A stretch of 64,000 nucleotides of DNA. Source: Ignavibacteriales bacterium (lineage in GTDB: Bacteria; Bacteroidota; Ignavibacteria; Ignavibacteriales; Ignavibacteriaceae). Both the position numbers and the translations under genes were made by a program. This document shows, piece after piece, positions 9,997-19,795 of the stretch (positions are counted from its first letter, which is position 1; every line of letters begins with the position of its first letter). The stretch is from positions 2,149,448 through 2,213,447 of the forward strand of contig CP054182.1 of assembly GCA_015709675.1 (NCBI GenBank). Direction: 5' to 3'. Under the pieces are notes generated by a model. It did not search any database, was not told the DNA's origin, and worked only from the letters and a program-made list of their open reading frames with translations.

Positions 9997-12900
9997 GTGA
10001 AAGTTATGAGAAAACAAATTTTATTACTATTCATACTGTGTATGAGCATCATTCATGCACAGGATGCTCCGCCTGACTGGTCGGTGAATCCGACAGCGTA
10101 TCAGTTCACATCAAATATTGTTGCCGCGGTAAAACTGAATAATGCTCCTGAACCCGCTGGTAGTAATATTGCGGCATTCTTCGCGGGTAACGAGATCAGA
10201 GGTGTCGGAACTCCGGTTCAGATCGGCGGTCAGAAACTCTATTTTATAACGGCCTACTCAAACCTTGCAGGTGAAACACTTACTGCAAAAGTTTATATAG
10301 CATCACTGGATACGGTGCTCACTGTCACGGAGAGTATCGTTTTTCAGCCAAATGCAGTTATAGGCTCTGTTCAGAGTCCTTTCACGTTGAATGCTTTTCT
10401 AAATTTCAATAATCCTCCGGTTCTGACGGGAATCCCTGACCAGACCGTTCCTTACGGAGGAAGTTTTACTCCTATAAATTTACCTGTATATGCTAATGAC
10501 CCTGACGGTGGTCCTCTGCAATTCAGCTACAGAGGAGCTGATTTACTGTCGGTAACGATAAATGAACAGGGGATTGCAACAGTTACCGCTCCCTCTGCTT
10601 CTTTTTCCGGTGCTGATACGATTATCTTTCGTGCTTCAGAGCCGGGTGTTAATGGTTTGTGGGATGAGGATGAGGTTGTATTCAGAGTATTAAACCAGGA
10701 CAGGCCTCCGCAGCTTAATGGAATCCCCAATCAAAAGGCAGGCAGCAATGGCAGTTTCATACCGCTTAATCTGCGAACGTATCTCACGGAGTTGGATGGA
10801 GACAGCATACAGTTCTCTTATTCGTATGCTTCGTTACCTATGCCTGAGCCGATGCCTGACTGGAATATCAATCCCTCACAGTTTCAGTCAACCATGACGC
10901 TGGTAGCGGAAGTGTCATCACTCGGTAAACCCGGGGGCAGCTCACAGGGCATGCTTGCGGCATTTTCAGGCAGTCAGCTCAGAGGGTTCACTTCTGAAGT
11001 GCAGTTTGGAGGAAGATATCTTTACTTTTTAACAATCTATTCGAATACCAACGGCGATACCATTTCACTCCGGTTTTATGATGAAGATGCAGGAAGATTA
11101 GTGCCCGCTGCAGAAAGATATATATTCACGGAAAATGCGGCGATCGGAACTCCGAATGCCCCGGCAAAGCTCCGTGCGGGAAATATCATTGCTCATATAT
11201 CCTCTTCTGGCGTCGTAAGCTTTGTTACAGCTGATCCTCTCTGGCGGGGAAGGGAAGAAATCATCTTCAAAGCGGCTGATATCGGTACTGCAAATGCCTA
11301 CTCTGACACAGCTTTGGTGATATTTGAAAAGCTGCAGGACAGAGCACCTGTTCTTGCCGGAATTCCAGATCAGACGGTTTTTGGTCAGCAGCAGTTTTCA
11401 TCCTTTTCATTGCATGACTATCTTACTGAATATGATGGCGATGCAGTACTGTTCAGTGCAAGGGGAGCGAATCAGCTTTCAGTTTCAATAGGTGCGGGGA
11501 ATATTGTAACTGTTCATTCCCCACAGTCCTGGACAGGTGAGGAGTATATCATCTTTAAAGTTACTGATCAGACAGTGAATCAGTTATTCGGCGAGGATAC
11601 GGTGATGTTCAAACGCGCGCCTCAGGATAATCCGCCGGAAATATCCGGAATTCCCGGGCAGACAATCGGACCAAACAGCAGTTTTATGCCAGTAAATCTT
11701 CCCGATTATGTAACTGAACTTGATAATGATACTCTCAGGTATTTCTTCAGTTACCTGCCAAAACCTGCTGAGCCGGCACCTCAATGGAATGTAAATCCTT
11801 CGCAGTTTCAGCTGACGATGAATATCATAGCGGAGGTGACTGCACTCGGAAGAAAAACAGACAGAACAAACGGCTTTATTTCAGCATGGTCAGGAAATGA
11901 AATACGAGGCGCCGGCACTCCGGTTCGCTTTGCGAATAAGACATTGTATTATCTGACCGTATATGCCAATCAGAATGGTGAGGCCATAACGCTCCGCTAT
12001 TTTGATCCTGAATCAGAGCGGGAACTGCCGGTAGAGAACAGGATTACCTTCATTCAAAACTCCTCACTTGGTTCCCCCTCGCAGCCTGTCCAAATGAGAG
12101 CAGGAAATATCATTGTTTCACTTTCTCCGCAGAATACGGCCTCTTTTACTGTTCCTGATCAGTCATGGCAGGGAAGTGAATCAGTGGTTTTTCACGTGCA
12201 GGATGCTAATACTTTGAATATGCTCAGAGATTCAGCTGTTGTGGAATTGCGCATTTTGCAGGAACATGCGCCTCTTCTGAGTGGTATTCCTGATCAGATA
12301 ATTACCGGAGGGCAGGCTTTTAGTGATATTATTTTGACTGATTATCTTTCTGAAGTTGACGGTGATACAGTATCGTTCAGCTATTCAGGCAACAGTTCTC
12401 TTCTGGTTGAAATTCTGCCCGGAGCTGTTGCGCGGTTTACTGTGCCTGATTCACTCTTCACCGGAACGGAATATATACGATTCAGGGCAACGGATATTAC
12501 GCAAAACGCTCTCTTTGGAGAAGATACCGTTATGTTTACGGTGTTGCCAAAGGATAACCATCCTTTTATCGCAGTGATACCTGAGCAGTCAATAGGCATT
12601 AACAGCAGTTTTAATTCCTTTGATCTGGACAGTTATCTTACCGAACTTGACGGTGATCAGGTATCATGGAGTTACGAAATCATGCTGCCTGATTCAGCAG
12701 ATGCCGCGCCGGAGTGGAATATCAATCCCGCAGGATATGAACTTACCATGAATATCATTGCCAGGGTGAAATCTGCAGGAAAGTTCAAGAGCGGACCAGG
12801 TCATAAGCTGGCTGCATTTTCTGGCAGTGAGCTTCGCGGTACCGCTGACCCTGTTGCCGTAGGTGGAGAAGCGGTATATTTTCTCACGGTTTACGCGAAT

Positions 12901-15243
12901 AATAACGGGGATCAGATTAGCTTCCGTTTCTATGATGCTGAGAATATGAAAATATATCCGGTCAGGCAAAAAACCGGGTTTGTCAGTAATTCTATTATTG
13001 GCAGTGTAAATCAACCGCATCACCTTGATGCAGGATTTATTGTGCTGGAAATGAACAGTGATAATTTTGTATCGGTGGCGATTTCAGACTCTGAGTGGCG
13101 CGGCACTGAAAAAGTGAAGTTTACAGTGACGGACATCGGAACAATTAACGGATATTCTTCGTCAAGAGTTGCCCGGTTCACGGTACTGCCCTTTGTGGTG
13201 CATCCCATTCCTGCACCAACATCCCTCACAGCTCAGCCGCTCAGAAGACCCTTACGGATAAAACTGGCATGGAACGATAATGCACAGAATGAATCTTCAT
13301 ATATCGTTGAGAAAAAGTCCGGAGATTCTCTGCAGTTAAATGCTTATACCGTTCTGGCAGAACTTTCCGCCGGTTCTTCTGAGTATGTTGATACCATGGT
13401 TACAGATACTACATTGTATACCTATAGAGTATATGCAAAGAACGATCAGACAATATCACTCTACAGCAATCAGAGGACAGTAAAGAGTCTTTATACAATA
13501 CTTCCGGTTGCCTCTCCCGTTTTCAGCGGCGCGGTTAACCTTCAGCCGGGTAAAGTACAGCTTACCTGGGCAGACTCCGCGAATAATGAAACAGGATACC
13601 GTGTCTGGAGAAAAGAAGGAGATACTTCCTCCGCGAATATCTATACTGCAATTGCAGAACTTCCTGCTGATGCAGTATCCTTTATTGATACAACCGTTGC
13701 ATTCCAGATGCAGTATTCTTACAAAGCGGAAGCATTTAATCCGGATACTACATCAGATTTCAGCAACCAGGTATCTATAATAACGTTCCCTCAGGTACCT
13801 GATGCCGCAATGCTGATAGCTCCTCCTGCAAATGCAATTGGAGTAATACAGCCGGCTGCTTTTATCTGGAGCCGCAGCCAGAGAGCTGATACTTATCATT
13901 TAATGGTAGCGGCCGACAGTTTATTTGCCAGCGTGGTCTGGGCTGATTCTTCCATTACTGATACAGCGGTGTTTGTTTCAGGACTGCAGAATCTGACTAA
14001 CCATTATTGGAGAGTGCAGGCCAAAAATACCGGTGGTTATTCTGCTTACTCACCGGTTTTTTCATTCAGGACAATTGGGGGTGCATCGGGTTCTCAGCCA
14101 TTGCTCCCGCTAAATAACAGTGTGAATGTATCAAGAGACAGTGTTGTCTTTGTATGGTCCCGTTCATTTGATATACTACAGAGCCCGGAAACCATACTAA
14201 ACTACTGGTTTGAGCTCTATACTGATACTGCATCTGCTGCGGTTTATGCGGACTCATTATTGACCGACACATCGGCAGTAGTAAGGAACCTGTTACACGA
14301 CACGAATTACTTCTGGAGAGTAAGAGCTAAAAACGAAACCGGCTGGAATGCTTTCTCTGCATATAACCGTTTCAGAACCATTGTCCCTATGCCGATGGTT
14401 CCGGTGCTATTAAGTCCTGCAAACGGTGTAATAAATACACCTCTTTCATTTGTGATCAGATGGAAGAGAGACCGCTATACCGCAAATTATCATTTGCAGG
14501 TATCGGCTGACTCAGCATTCGGAAGTTTCATGATCAACGATTCTGCATTAACTGATACATTAAAACTGCTGCAGAGTCTCACTGACGGATCCGCATATTA
14601 TTGGCGCGTATCAGGCATGAACGTGGCTGGCAGAAGCAGTTTTAGTGATGCCTGGAAGTTTACAACCCGTATGCATGCGCCTGATAGTCTAAAGGTTGCA
14701 GCAATTCCCGGCAGAATTGCGGAATTAAGCTGGCGTGACCGCTCTGCATCCGAACTCCATTACCGTGTTGAAAGAAAAGCAGGTGATGCTTCTCAGCCGG
14801 GCGTATATACTCAGATAGCGCTGTTGCCTTCAAATACCGTAAGTTACCGCGATTCGGTAGCAGGCGATACGGTTGTTTATACCTATCGTGTACAGGCAGT
14901 AAATAATGATGCGGTATCAGCGTATACCAGCCCGGTCACTACATCGCTTCTGACGGATATCAATGAGGGGGGGATACCAGAAGATTATGCTCTGCATCAG
15001 AACTATCCTAATCCGTTTAATCCATCAACGGTGATAAACTATCAGATTCCGGAAGCCGGAATGGTTACCCTGCAGATCTTCTCAATCACAGGAGCGCTCG
15101 TATCAACACTGGCTGATGAGTATAAAGAGGCAGGATACCACAGGGCTGAGTTCAAAGCAGACGGCCTGGCAAGCGGTATATATATCGTCAGGCTGAGAGC
15201 GGCGGAGTTTACCGCTATGCGGAAAATGCTGCTGGTAAAATAA
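9997..15243 (+). CDS. Giant T9SS-exported surface protein with alternating repeat modules
   Basis: This 1748-aa protein has a signal peptide (MRKQILLLFILCMSIIHAQ; the ATG at 10006 is an alternative start). Four copies of a ~110-residue module begin with PxWxxNPxxFxxTM and contain AxFxGxExRGxxxPVxxGG and LYFLTVYxNxxGE; they lie near residues 25-133, 287-395, 595-703 and 905-1012. They alternate with six Ig/cadherin-like repeats opening GIPDQT and containing LTELDGD. From ~1070 onward there are several fibronectin type III-like domains (IKLAWNDNAQNESSYIVEKK; NYFWRVRAKN). The C-terminus (~1661-1748) is a T9SS sorting domain (HQNYPNPFNPSTVINYQIP ... MLLVK). It is probably a long adhesive or structural surface protein; no catalytic motif is visible. 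Confidence 0.92.
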   Translation: MKVMRKQILLLFILCMSIIHAQDAPPDWSVNPTAYQFTSNIVAAVKLNNAPEPAGSNIAAFFAGNEIRGVGTPVQIGGQKLYFITAYSNLAGETLTAKVYIASLDTVLTVTESIVFQPNAVIGSVQSPFTLNAFLNFNNPPVLTGIPDQTVPYGGSFTPINLPVYANDPDGGPLQFSYRGADLLSVTINEQGIATVTAPSASFSGADTIIFRASEPGVNGLWDEDEVVFRVLNQDRPPQLNGIPNQKAGSNGSFIPLNLRTYLTELDGDSIQFSYSYASLPMPEPMPDWNINPSQFQSTMTLVAEVSSLGKPGGSSQGMLAAFSGSQLRGFTSEVQFGGRYLYFLTIYSNTNGDTISLRFYDEDAGRLVPAAERYIFTENAAIGTPNAPAKLRAGNIIAHISSSGVVSFVTADPLWRGREEIIFKAADIGTANAYSDTALVIFEKLQDRAPVLAGIPDQTVFGQQQFSSFSLHDYLTEYDGDAVLFSARGANQLSVSIGAGNIVTVHSPQSWTGEEYIIFKVTDQTVNQLFGEDTVMFKRAPQDNPPEISGIPGQTIGPNSSFMPVNLPDYVTELDNDTLRYFFSYLPKPAEPAPQWNVNPSQFQLTMNIIAEVTALGRKTDRTNGFISAWSGNEIRGAGTPVRFANKTLYYLTVYANQNGEAITLRYFDPESERELPVENRITFIQNSSLGSPSQPVQMRAGNIIVSLSPQNTASFTVPDQSWQGSESVVFHVQDANTLNMLRDSAVVELRILQEHAPLLSGIPDQIITGGQAFSDIILTDYLSEVDGDTVSFSYSGNSSLLVEILPGAVARFTVPDSLFTGTEYIRFRATDITQNALFGEDTVMFTVLPKDNHPFIAVIPEQSIGINSSFNSFDLDSYLTELDGDQVSWSYEIMLPDSADAAPEWNINPAGYELTMNIIARVKSAGKFKSGPGHKLAAFSGSELRGTADPVAVGGEAVYFLTVYANNNGDQISFRFYDAENMKIYPVRQKTGFVSNSIIGSVNQPHHLDAGFIVLEMNSDNFVSVAISDSEWRGTEKVKFTVTDIGTINGYSSSRVARFTVLPFVVHPIPAPTSLTAQPLRRPLRIKLAWNDNAQNESSYIVEKKSGDSLQLNAYTVLAELSAGSSEYVDTMVTDTTLYTYRVYAKNDQTISLYSNQRTVKSLYTILPVASPVFSGAVNLQPGKVQLTWADSANNETGYRVWRKEGDTSSANIYTAIAELPADAVSFIDTTVAFQMQYSYKAEAFNPDTTSDFSNQVSIITFPQVPDAAMLIAPPANAIGVIQPAAFIWSRSQRADTYHLMVAADSLFASVVWADSSITDTAVFVSGLQNLTNHYWRVQAKNTGGYSAYSPVFSFRTIGGASGSQPLLPLNNSVNVSRDSVVFVWSRSFDILQSPETILNYWFELYTDTASAAVYADSLLTDTSAVVRNLLHDTNYFWRVRAKNETGWNAFSAYNRFRTIVPMPMVPVLLSPANGVINTPLSFVIRWKRDRYTANYHLQVSADSAFGSFMINDSALTDTLKLLQSLTDGSAYYWRVSGMNVAGRSSFSDAWKFTTRMHAPDSLKVAAIPGRIAELSWRDRSASELHYRVERKAGDASQPGVYTQIALLPSNTVSYRDSVAGDTVVYTYRVQAVNNDAVSAYTSPVTTSLLTDINEGGIPEDYALHQNYPNPFNPSTVINYQIPEAGMVTLQIFSITGALVSTLADEYKEAGYHRAEFKADGLASGIYIVRLRAAEFTAMRKMLLVK

Positions 15244-15296
15244 GCATGGGAGTCCGGAAATGAAAATACCGTTCCGGGAAAGAGGTAGAAAAGAGT

Positions 15297-15446
15297 ATGA
15301 AGATTTCATTGAGGTATATAATGCGAAAAATGATAATGCGGATGAAACTTAGCGATGTGGATCTCCTGCCGCTGGCAGTGGCTTTTTATCTTCTGGTGTG
15401 TACAGGAGTTCTCATCTATATTTTATTACGCTTTGAATTGCCCTGA
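15297..15446 (+). CDS. Small single-pass membrane peptide, 49 aa
   Basis: An ATG at 15297 opens a 49-codon frame ending TGA at 15444-15446. The N-terminal half is strongly basic (MKISLRYIMRKMIMRMKLSD) and is followed by one hydrophobic helix (LPLAVAFYLLVCTGVLIYILL) and FELP. An AGAGG site lies 11 nt upstream. It lies 53 bp after the 1748-aa surface protein and before a hairpin-rich tail. It is too short to assign a family. A real small membrane protein is plausible from the charge pattern and ribosome site, but conservation is unverified. Confidence 0.5.
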   Translation: MKISLRYIMRKMIMRMKLSDVDLLPLAVAFYLLVCTGVLIYILLRFELP

Positions 15447-15682
15447 GGATTTAGCACGAATGAAGCCCGGGCTGCACGCCCGAGCTTCATCCGGCTGATT
15501 AGTATTACGACGGTAATAGATAGTCTGATGAGCTTCGGGGAAAGCTCATCTTATCGTGAGGGAAACGTTCAATAGCAGGAATAAATCAGATATCACATTG
15601 ATCCCCGCGGTAATTTACCTCGGGGGTTGTGGTGTGCAGGCTGAAGAATCTGAAAACTCAGGCGAGCTATTCCGGATGTATA
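15447..15682. other. Hairpin-rich gap between convergent genes
   Basis: No gene is seen in this 236-bp convergent gap. It holds several stems: 15460-15472 with 15478-15490 (13 bp, one mismatch, 5-nt loop), 15527-15535 with 15542-15550 (9 bp, perfect, 6-nt loop), and CCCCG 15603-15607 with CGGGG 15621-15625. None is followed by a clear U-run on either strand. The region could act as a bidirectional 3' structure for the surface-protein transcript and the opposing regulator gene, or encode a small structured RNA. Confidence 0.4.
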
Positions 15683-17035
15683 TTATTCAATATCCAGTTC
15701 TTTGATCTTATTATACAGCAGTCTGCGGTGGACTCCGAGAAGTTTAGCTGCTTCACTTTTATTGCCCCCGGTTTTTCTGAGTGCGGTTAGGATAAGTTCT
15801 TTCTCAAACCTGGCAACCTGCTCATGAAAACTGAGACCGCTTTCCTCGTGAGCATGGCTCTCTTTGGGCCGTGTTGAATCGGGAAGCTGTATCCGGAGCA
15901 TATTATCATTTGAGATGACTATGCCCCTTTGAATCATGTTTTCAAGTTCCCTGACATTCCCCGGCCAGCTATATGATAGCATGCTGGCTGCTGTTTCTTC
16001 ACTAAGGATATACTTTTTTACGGGACTGTATTTGCTGATAAAATGATCCGTCAGGGGCCTGATATCCTCAGCTCTTTCGCGCAGAGGCGGTATATATATA
16101 CGAATGACATTCAGCCGGTAAAACAGGTCTCTTCTGAATCGTCCTTCTTCAACCTCGGATTCAATGTTTTTATTAGTCGCGGCGATTACTCTGACATCAA
16201 CTGATATCGGGGTTTCTCCTCCCACCCGGTAAAAAGATTTATTTTGTAATACTCTGAGAAGCCGTATCTGCAGGGAATGGGGCATGTTATTAATCTCATC
16301 GAGAAAAATAGTCCCGCCGTTCGCAATTTCAAATTTTCCCGGTTTTTGGGCAATAGCTCCGGTAAAAGATCCTTTTTCGTGACCGAAGATCTCACTTTCC
16401 AGCAGCGATTCAGCCAGTGCACCGCAGTTAACCTTAACGTAGGGTTTATCTTTGCGCAGGGAATAACGCTGTATTGCATCCGCGATCAGTTCCTTACCGG
16501 TTCCTGATTCCCCCTCAATCAGAATAGTAGCATCACTTGGAGCAGCTCTGCCAACCATCTTGAAAACTTCCCTCATCCTGCCGCTTCTGCCGACAAGCTG
16601 CGCATCCGCAATAGCTGCTTCAGGTGCATCCTCTGTTCTGTACTGATTTACCTCATTGATCAGTGCTGCATAGTTGACTGCCCGCTGAACGGAGAGAAGA
16701 AAGTCATCCAGCTCAAACGGTTTTTCTATATAGTCATATGCACCGTTTTTCATTGCTTCAATTACGCGTTCGTTTGTGCTGAACGCGGTAAAAATGATTA
16801 CCGGTACCTCAGGATGCAGCTGTTTAATTTTGCCAAGTACGGTAATCCCGTCCGTCTGGGGAAGATTATAATCGAGCAGGATCAGAGAGGGGGAAATGGT
16901 TTTAAGCAGCGCAATGCCTTCTTCTCCGTCAGCTGCTTCATAGAGTATATATCCTTCCATAGAAAGCACATCGCGGACGTTGCGTCTCATTGAGGCTTCA
17001 TCATCAATAACGAGAATTGTTTTTTTATTTTCCAT
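15683..17035 (-). CDS. NtrC-family sigma-54-dependent response regulator
   Basis: This 450-aa regulator has all three expected domains. The receiver (1-120) has the acidic pair in VIDDE and phospho-acceptor Asp55 in LILLDYNLP. The AAA+ sigma-54 activation domain has Walker A GESGTGKE (175-182), a GSFTGA loop (222-227) that replaces the usual GAFTGA Ala with Ser, and Walker B GTIFLDE (241-247). The C-terminal Fis-type HTH contains GGNKSEAAKLLGVHRRLLYNK. The ATG at 17035 is chosen: it overlaps the kinase stop by 11 nt, as in coupled operons. An in-frame TTG at 17053 adds only six residues. It should activate sigma-54 promoters when phosphorylated by the adjacent kinase. Its targets are not known; sigma-54-like sites in this window are listed separately. 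Confidence 0.95.
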   Translation of the reverse strand: MENKKTILVIDDEASMRRNVRDVLSMEGYILYEAADGEEGIALLKTISPSLILLDYNLPQTDGITVLGKIKQLHPEVPVIIFTAFSTNERVIEAMKNGAYDYIEKPFELDDFLLSVQRAVNYAALINEVNQYRTEDAPEAAIADAQLVGRSGRMREVFKMVGRAAPSDATILIEGESGTGKELIADAIQRYSLRKDKPYVKVNCGALAESLLESEIFGHEKGSFTGAIAQKPGKFEIANGGTIFLDEINNMPHSLQIRLLRVLQNKSFYRVGGETPISVDVRVIAATNKNIESEVEEGRFRRDLFYRLNVIRIYIPPLRERAEDIRPLTDHFISKYSPVKKYILSEETAASMLSYSWPGNVRELENMIQRGIVISNDNMLRIQLPDSTRPKESHAHEESGLSFHEQVARFEKELILTALRKTGGNKSEAAKLLGVHRRLLYNKIKELDIE

Positions 17036-18548
17036 GTTCAACCGGAAGATCAATAACGCAAACTGAACCTGAGCTGTCTGAGGGCAGGAAATAGATCTTA
17101 CCCCCGTGAGCTTTGATTACTTCATAGGCAATGGAAAGTCCGAGACCGGCACCGCTGGTTTTGGTGGTAAAGAACGGATCAAAAATCTTTCCTTCAATTT
17201 CCTTCGGAATTCCCGGACCGGAATCCGAAACGGTTATCCTGATAACCTGTTCATTCCCTCTCCATGCGGTTTTAAGAGTAATAGTTCCTTCGTACTGGAT
17301 TGCTTCAATGGAGTTGGAAATGAGATTGATGAACACCTGTTCCATTGCGTTAGCATCACACGGATAGCTCGGCAGATGTTCATCAAGATGAGTAGTAAAA
17401 GTTATCCGGCTGTCCGTTTCTACAATAATCAGTTCAAGTGTCTGCTGAATCAGTTTGTTAATTTGAAGAGGTTTGAGCGTACCGGTCAGCGGTTTTGAAA
17501 AAACCAGTAGACGCTTAACCAGTCTGGTCAGACGGTCAATCTCCCTTATTACCAGCTGCATGGAATCATCTGAAATTATCTCTCCGCCTTTGGTGTTTCC
17601 GTTTTTTAAACTTCTCTGCCACATTTGGATGCGTGTTTTTATTATCGCAAGGGGAGTTTTAACTTCGTGGGCGACACCGGCAATAAGATTTCCGAGAGAA
17701 GCCATTTTATCCCTTTGATGGAGCTCCTGTTCGAGATACTGGTTCTTCTTATGAGTTTCTGTAAGATCATCAATGAGTTTATTGATGGATGTGGAAACAA
17801 ATGAGAACACTCCTCCCATTCCGGGGAAACGGTAATCAGAATTCTCCTGAAGTTCTTTTAACCCCTTTTTGATCAGGTTGATATTCTTCCGCTGTCTGAA
17901 GACGATAATAACCAGAACAATAAATCCTGCCGCAAACAGCAATGCCACGAACTGATAAACCTGAGTGTACTTTCTGCTGGGTAATTCCCGTTCGATATGA
18001 ATTCGTGCCCAGACTCCTGCTTTTGCACCGTTTTTTAGCGTAATGCTTTTGGTGGCCAGGGGAAAAATGGCCGGATCGAACCTGTGAACATTTACAATGA
18101 GACTATCGGAGCTTATTGATTGCAGCACCTGGTTCTGGATAATTTTGTAGGATCTTGGCGGAGGACCAAAGACCGGAACCGGCGGCGGTGAGGTCGGGAA
18201 TCCGTAACCGTAGAATTCATTGAGATGGGGAAGATAAAACCCTCCTTCAATTCCGGGGAGGTGAGAAAGTTCTGCGGAGGTGATTCTTTTGAGGCGCTGA
18301 TCCAGCTGGTCAATTTTATTTTTAGGGAGTGAGTCTGTGGCAAAATAACCCTGCCGGTTCAGACTGTCCAGAGCATCCTGAGCTGCACCGGCAAGCTTTT
18401 CAACAACCACTTCAGTTAGTACCTTTTTCCCTTCAATGATGTCATCCGTCCATTCATCAAGAAGCCGAATAGCCACAAAACTGACAATTGCGGCCAGGAT
18501 AATCAGTACGGAAAAGGAGATGAAAACTCTTCTTTGTGTTTTCCACAT
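17025..18548 (-). CDS. Membrane-bound sensor histidine kinase
   Basis: This 507-aa kinase has TM1 at about residues 9-29, a periplasmic sensor region at ~30-198 with a Pro-rich stretch ([17 protein letters not shown]), and TM2 at ~199-217. A linker follows, then the HisKA domain with His294 in [15 protein letters not shown]. The HATPase domain has the N box ([12 protein letters not shown]), G1 (DSGPGIP) and G2 ([18 protein letters not shown]). It would autophosphorylate and pass phosphate to the NtrC-type regulator, whose gene overlaps its 3' end by 11 bp. The ATG at 18548 is preferred to an in-frame TTG at 18566 because GAG lies just upstream of it. The sensor domain was not recognised, so the signal is unknown. 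It is divergent from the racemase gene, with a ~310-bp shared upstream region. Confidence 0.94.
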   Translation of the reverse strand: MWKTQRRVFISFSVLIILAAIVSFVAIRLLDEWTDDIIEGKKVLTEVVVEKLAGAAQDALDSLNRQGYFATDSLPKNKIDQLDQRLKRITSAELSHLPGIEGGFYLPHLNEFYGYGFPTSPPPVPVFGPPPRSYKIIQNQVLQSISSDSLIVNVHRFDPAIFPLATKSITLKNGAKAGVWARIHIERELPSRKYTQVYQFVALLFAAGFIVLVIIVFRQRKNINLIKKGLKELQENSDYRFPGMGGVFSFVSTSINKLIDDLTETHKKNQYLEQELHQRDKMASLGNLIAGVAHEVKTPLAIIKTRIQMWQRSLKNGNTKGGEIISDDSMQLVIREIDRLTRLVKRLLVFSKPLTGTLKPLQINKLIQQTLELIIVETDSRITFTTHLDEHLPSYPCDANAMEQVFINLISNSIEAIQYEGTITLKTAWRGNEQVIRITVSDSGPGIPKEIEGKIFDPFFTTKTSGAGLGLSIAYEVIKAHGGKIYFLPSDSSGSVCVIDLPVEHGK

Positions 18549-18743
18549 GGTATTCTCACTCGGCAAGCATTATGCCAGAAACAGTAGTGAAAAATGCTCA
18601 GATGCTTCATAATTAATGTAAATTGTTTCATCAATATGCAATTAATTGTAAACTTTTAGCACACCTCTGAGAAAAAAATGCACAAAAACCTTATTCTTCT
18701 TTTCTTAAATGTGCTATTCCTGCCCGTGATGGCTGTATTTCTC

Positions 18744-18760
18744 ATGGCATCATTTTTGTC
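18744..18760 (+). promoter_or_regulatory. Possible sigma-54 promoter upstream of racemase operon
   Basis: TGGCATCATTTTTGTC matches the sigma-54 layout TGGCAC-N5-TTGC with GG and GT separated by exactly 10 nt; the -12 element reads TTGT instead of TTGC. It lies ~100 bp before the racemase start, in the intergenic region next to an NtrC-type regulator. The rest of 18549-18858 is AT-rich and holds no gene. The match is degenerate and could be chance. Confidence 0.3.
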
Positions 18761-18858
18761 CGACAATAAATAATTTTAGTCACAATACCAGCGAAGTTAA
18801 ACTGAGAGTATTTGTTACATTTATAATCATTGCTGTTTCTGTCATCCATCCTCAAAAA

Positions 18859-19794
18859 ATGGCAGATGCAAAAGAGACGCTGAAGAAAAAGGAAATCCGG
18901 ATAGTGGTTACTGATTCCGGACTCGGCGGGCTGGCGGTTACTGCGCTTGCGGATTCCTTTATATGGAAAAACCGCAGCTACGAAAAAGCGGAACTGATTT
19001 TTGTAAACGCTCTCCCATCTAAAGAATTTCGCTATAACGATTTGCCCGATGAACAGTCAAAAGCAGAACTGTTTTCCTCTGTTCTTACCTCAATAACAAA
19101 ACGATATAACCCCGATCTTATCCTGATTGCATGCAACACGCTGAGTGTTGTGTATCCGAAGACAGCATTTGCCGCAAACCCTCCCGTACCAGTTCTCGGA
19201 ATTGTTGAGTTTGGCGTAAACGCCATTACTGAAGCTGTGAAAAATTCATCTGCCGGTATAAATACAGCAGTGCTTATTACTGGTACAGAGACAACCATCA
19301 GTTCAGATATACATAAGCAAAAAACTATTGAATCGTTAGGAGAGGGATATTTCATTGCAGCACAGGCACTCCCTGAATTAGAAACCGAAATTCAGAATGA
19401 TCACACCAGTCCCGTTGTTGAAGGCATGATAGAAATGTATCTCGATGAATCACTGATCGGAATTCCAGATAAGACAGGGAAGATAGTGGTGGGTCTATGC
19501 TGCTCTCATTATGGATATGTTGAGGGTATGTTCAGGTCGGTAATGGAAAAACAAACGGGAAAAGAAATCAGCATTGTCAATCCTAATATCAGCATGGCAG
19601 CATGGGTTGCACCTGCTGCTGAACGGAGTATACAGACAAATATTCTCATCAGAGTAGTCTCGCAGGTGGAAATCACCAGAGAAGAAATCAAGTCACTTGC
19701 CCCGCTTCTCAGAAAAGATTCACCGTTCACTGCCGAAGCGCTCGAAAACTATGAATTTGTGAAAGAACTGTTCACAGTACAGGGAAGGAACTGA
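18859..19794 (+). CDS. Aspartate/glutamate racemase family protein (MurI-like)
   Basis: This 311-aa cytoplasmic protein carries the two-cysteine signature of cofactor-independent Asp/Glu racemases: DSGLGGL near the N-terminus, ACNTLS with the first catalytic Cys, and GLCCSHYGY in place of the usual GCTHY for the second. TGTETTISSDI matches the GTxATxxS element of MurI. It is longer and more divergent than typical MurI (~265-285 aa), so the substrate (D-Glu or D-Asp) is not certain. The ATG at 18859 is the first usable start in the open frame. It is followed after 1 bp by the N-formylglutamate amidohydrolase-like gene, so the two are translationally coupled. A role in supplying D-glutamate for cell wall or for the poly-gamma-glutamate locus 10 kb downstream is inference. 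Confidence 0.82.
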   Translation: MADAKETLKKKEIRIVVTDSGLGGLAVTALADSFIWKNRSYEKAELIFVNALPSKEFRYNDLPDEQSKAELFSSVLTSITKRYNPDLILIACNTLSVVYPKTAFAANPPVPVLGIVEFGVNAITEAVKNSSAGINTAVLITGTETTISSDIHKQKTIESLGEGYFIAAQALPELETEIQNDHTSPVVEGMIEMYLDESLIGIPDKTGKIVVGLCCSHYGYVEGMFRSVMEKQTGKEISIVNPNISMAAWVAPAAERSIQTNILIRVVSQVEITREEIKSLAPLLRKDSPFTAEALENYEFVKELFTVQGRN

Positions 19795-19795
19795 C

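Noticed and set aside
17036-17053. TTG start for the response regulator
   Set aside because: ATG 17035 with an 11-nt overlap with the kinase stop is more typical, and the extension adds only six residues with no added domain.
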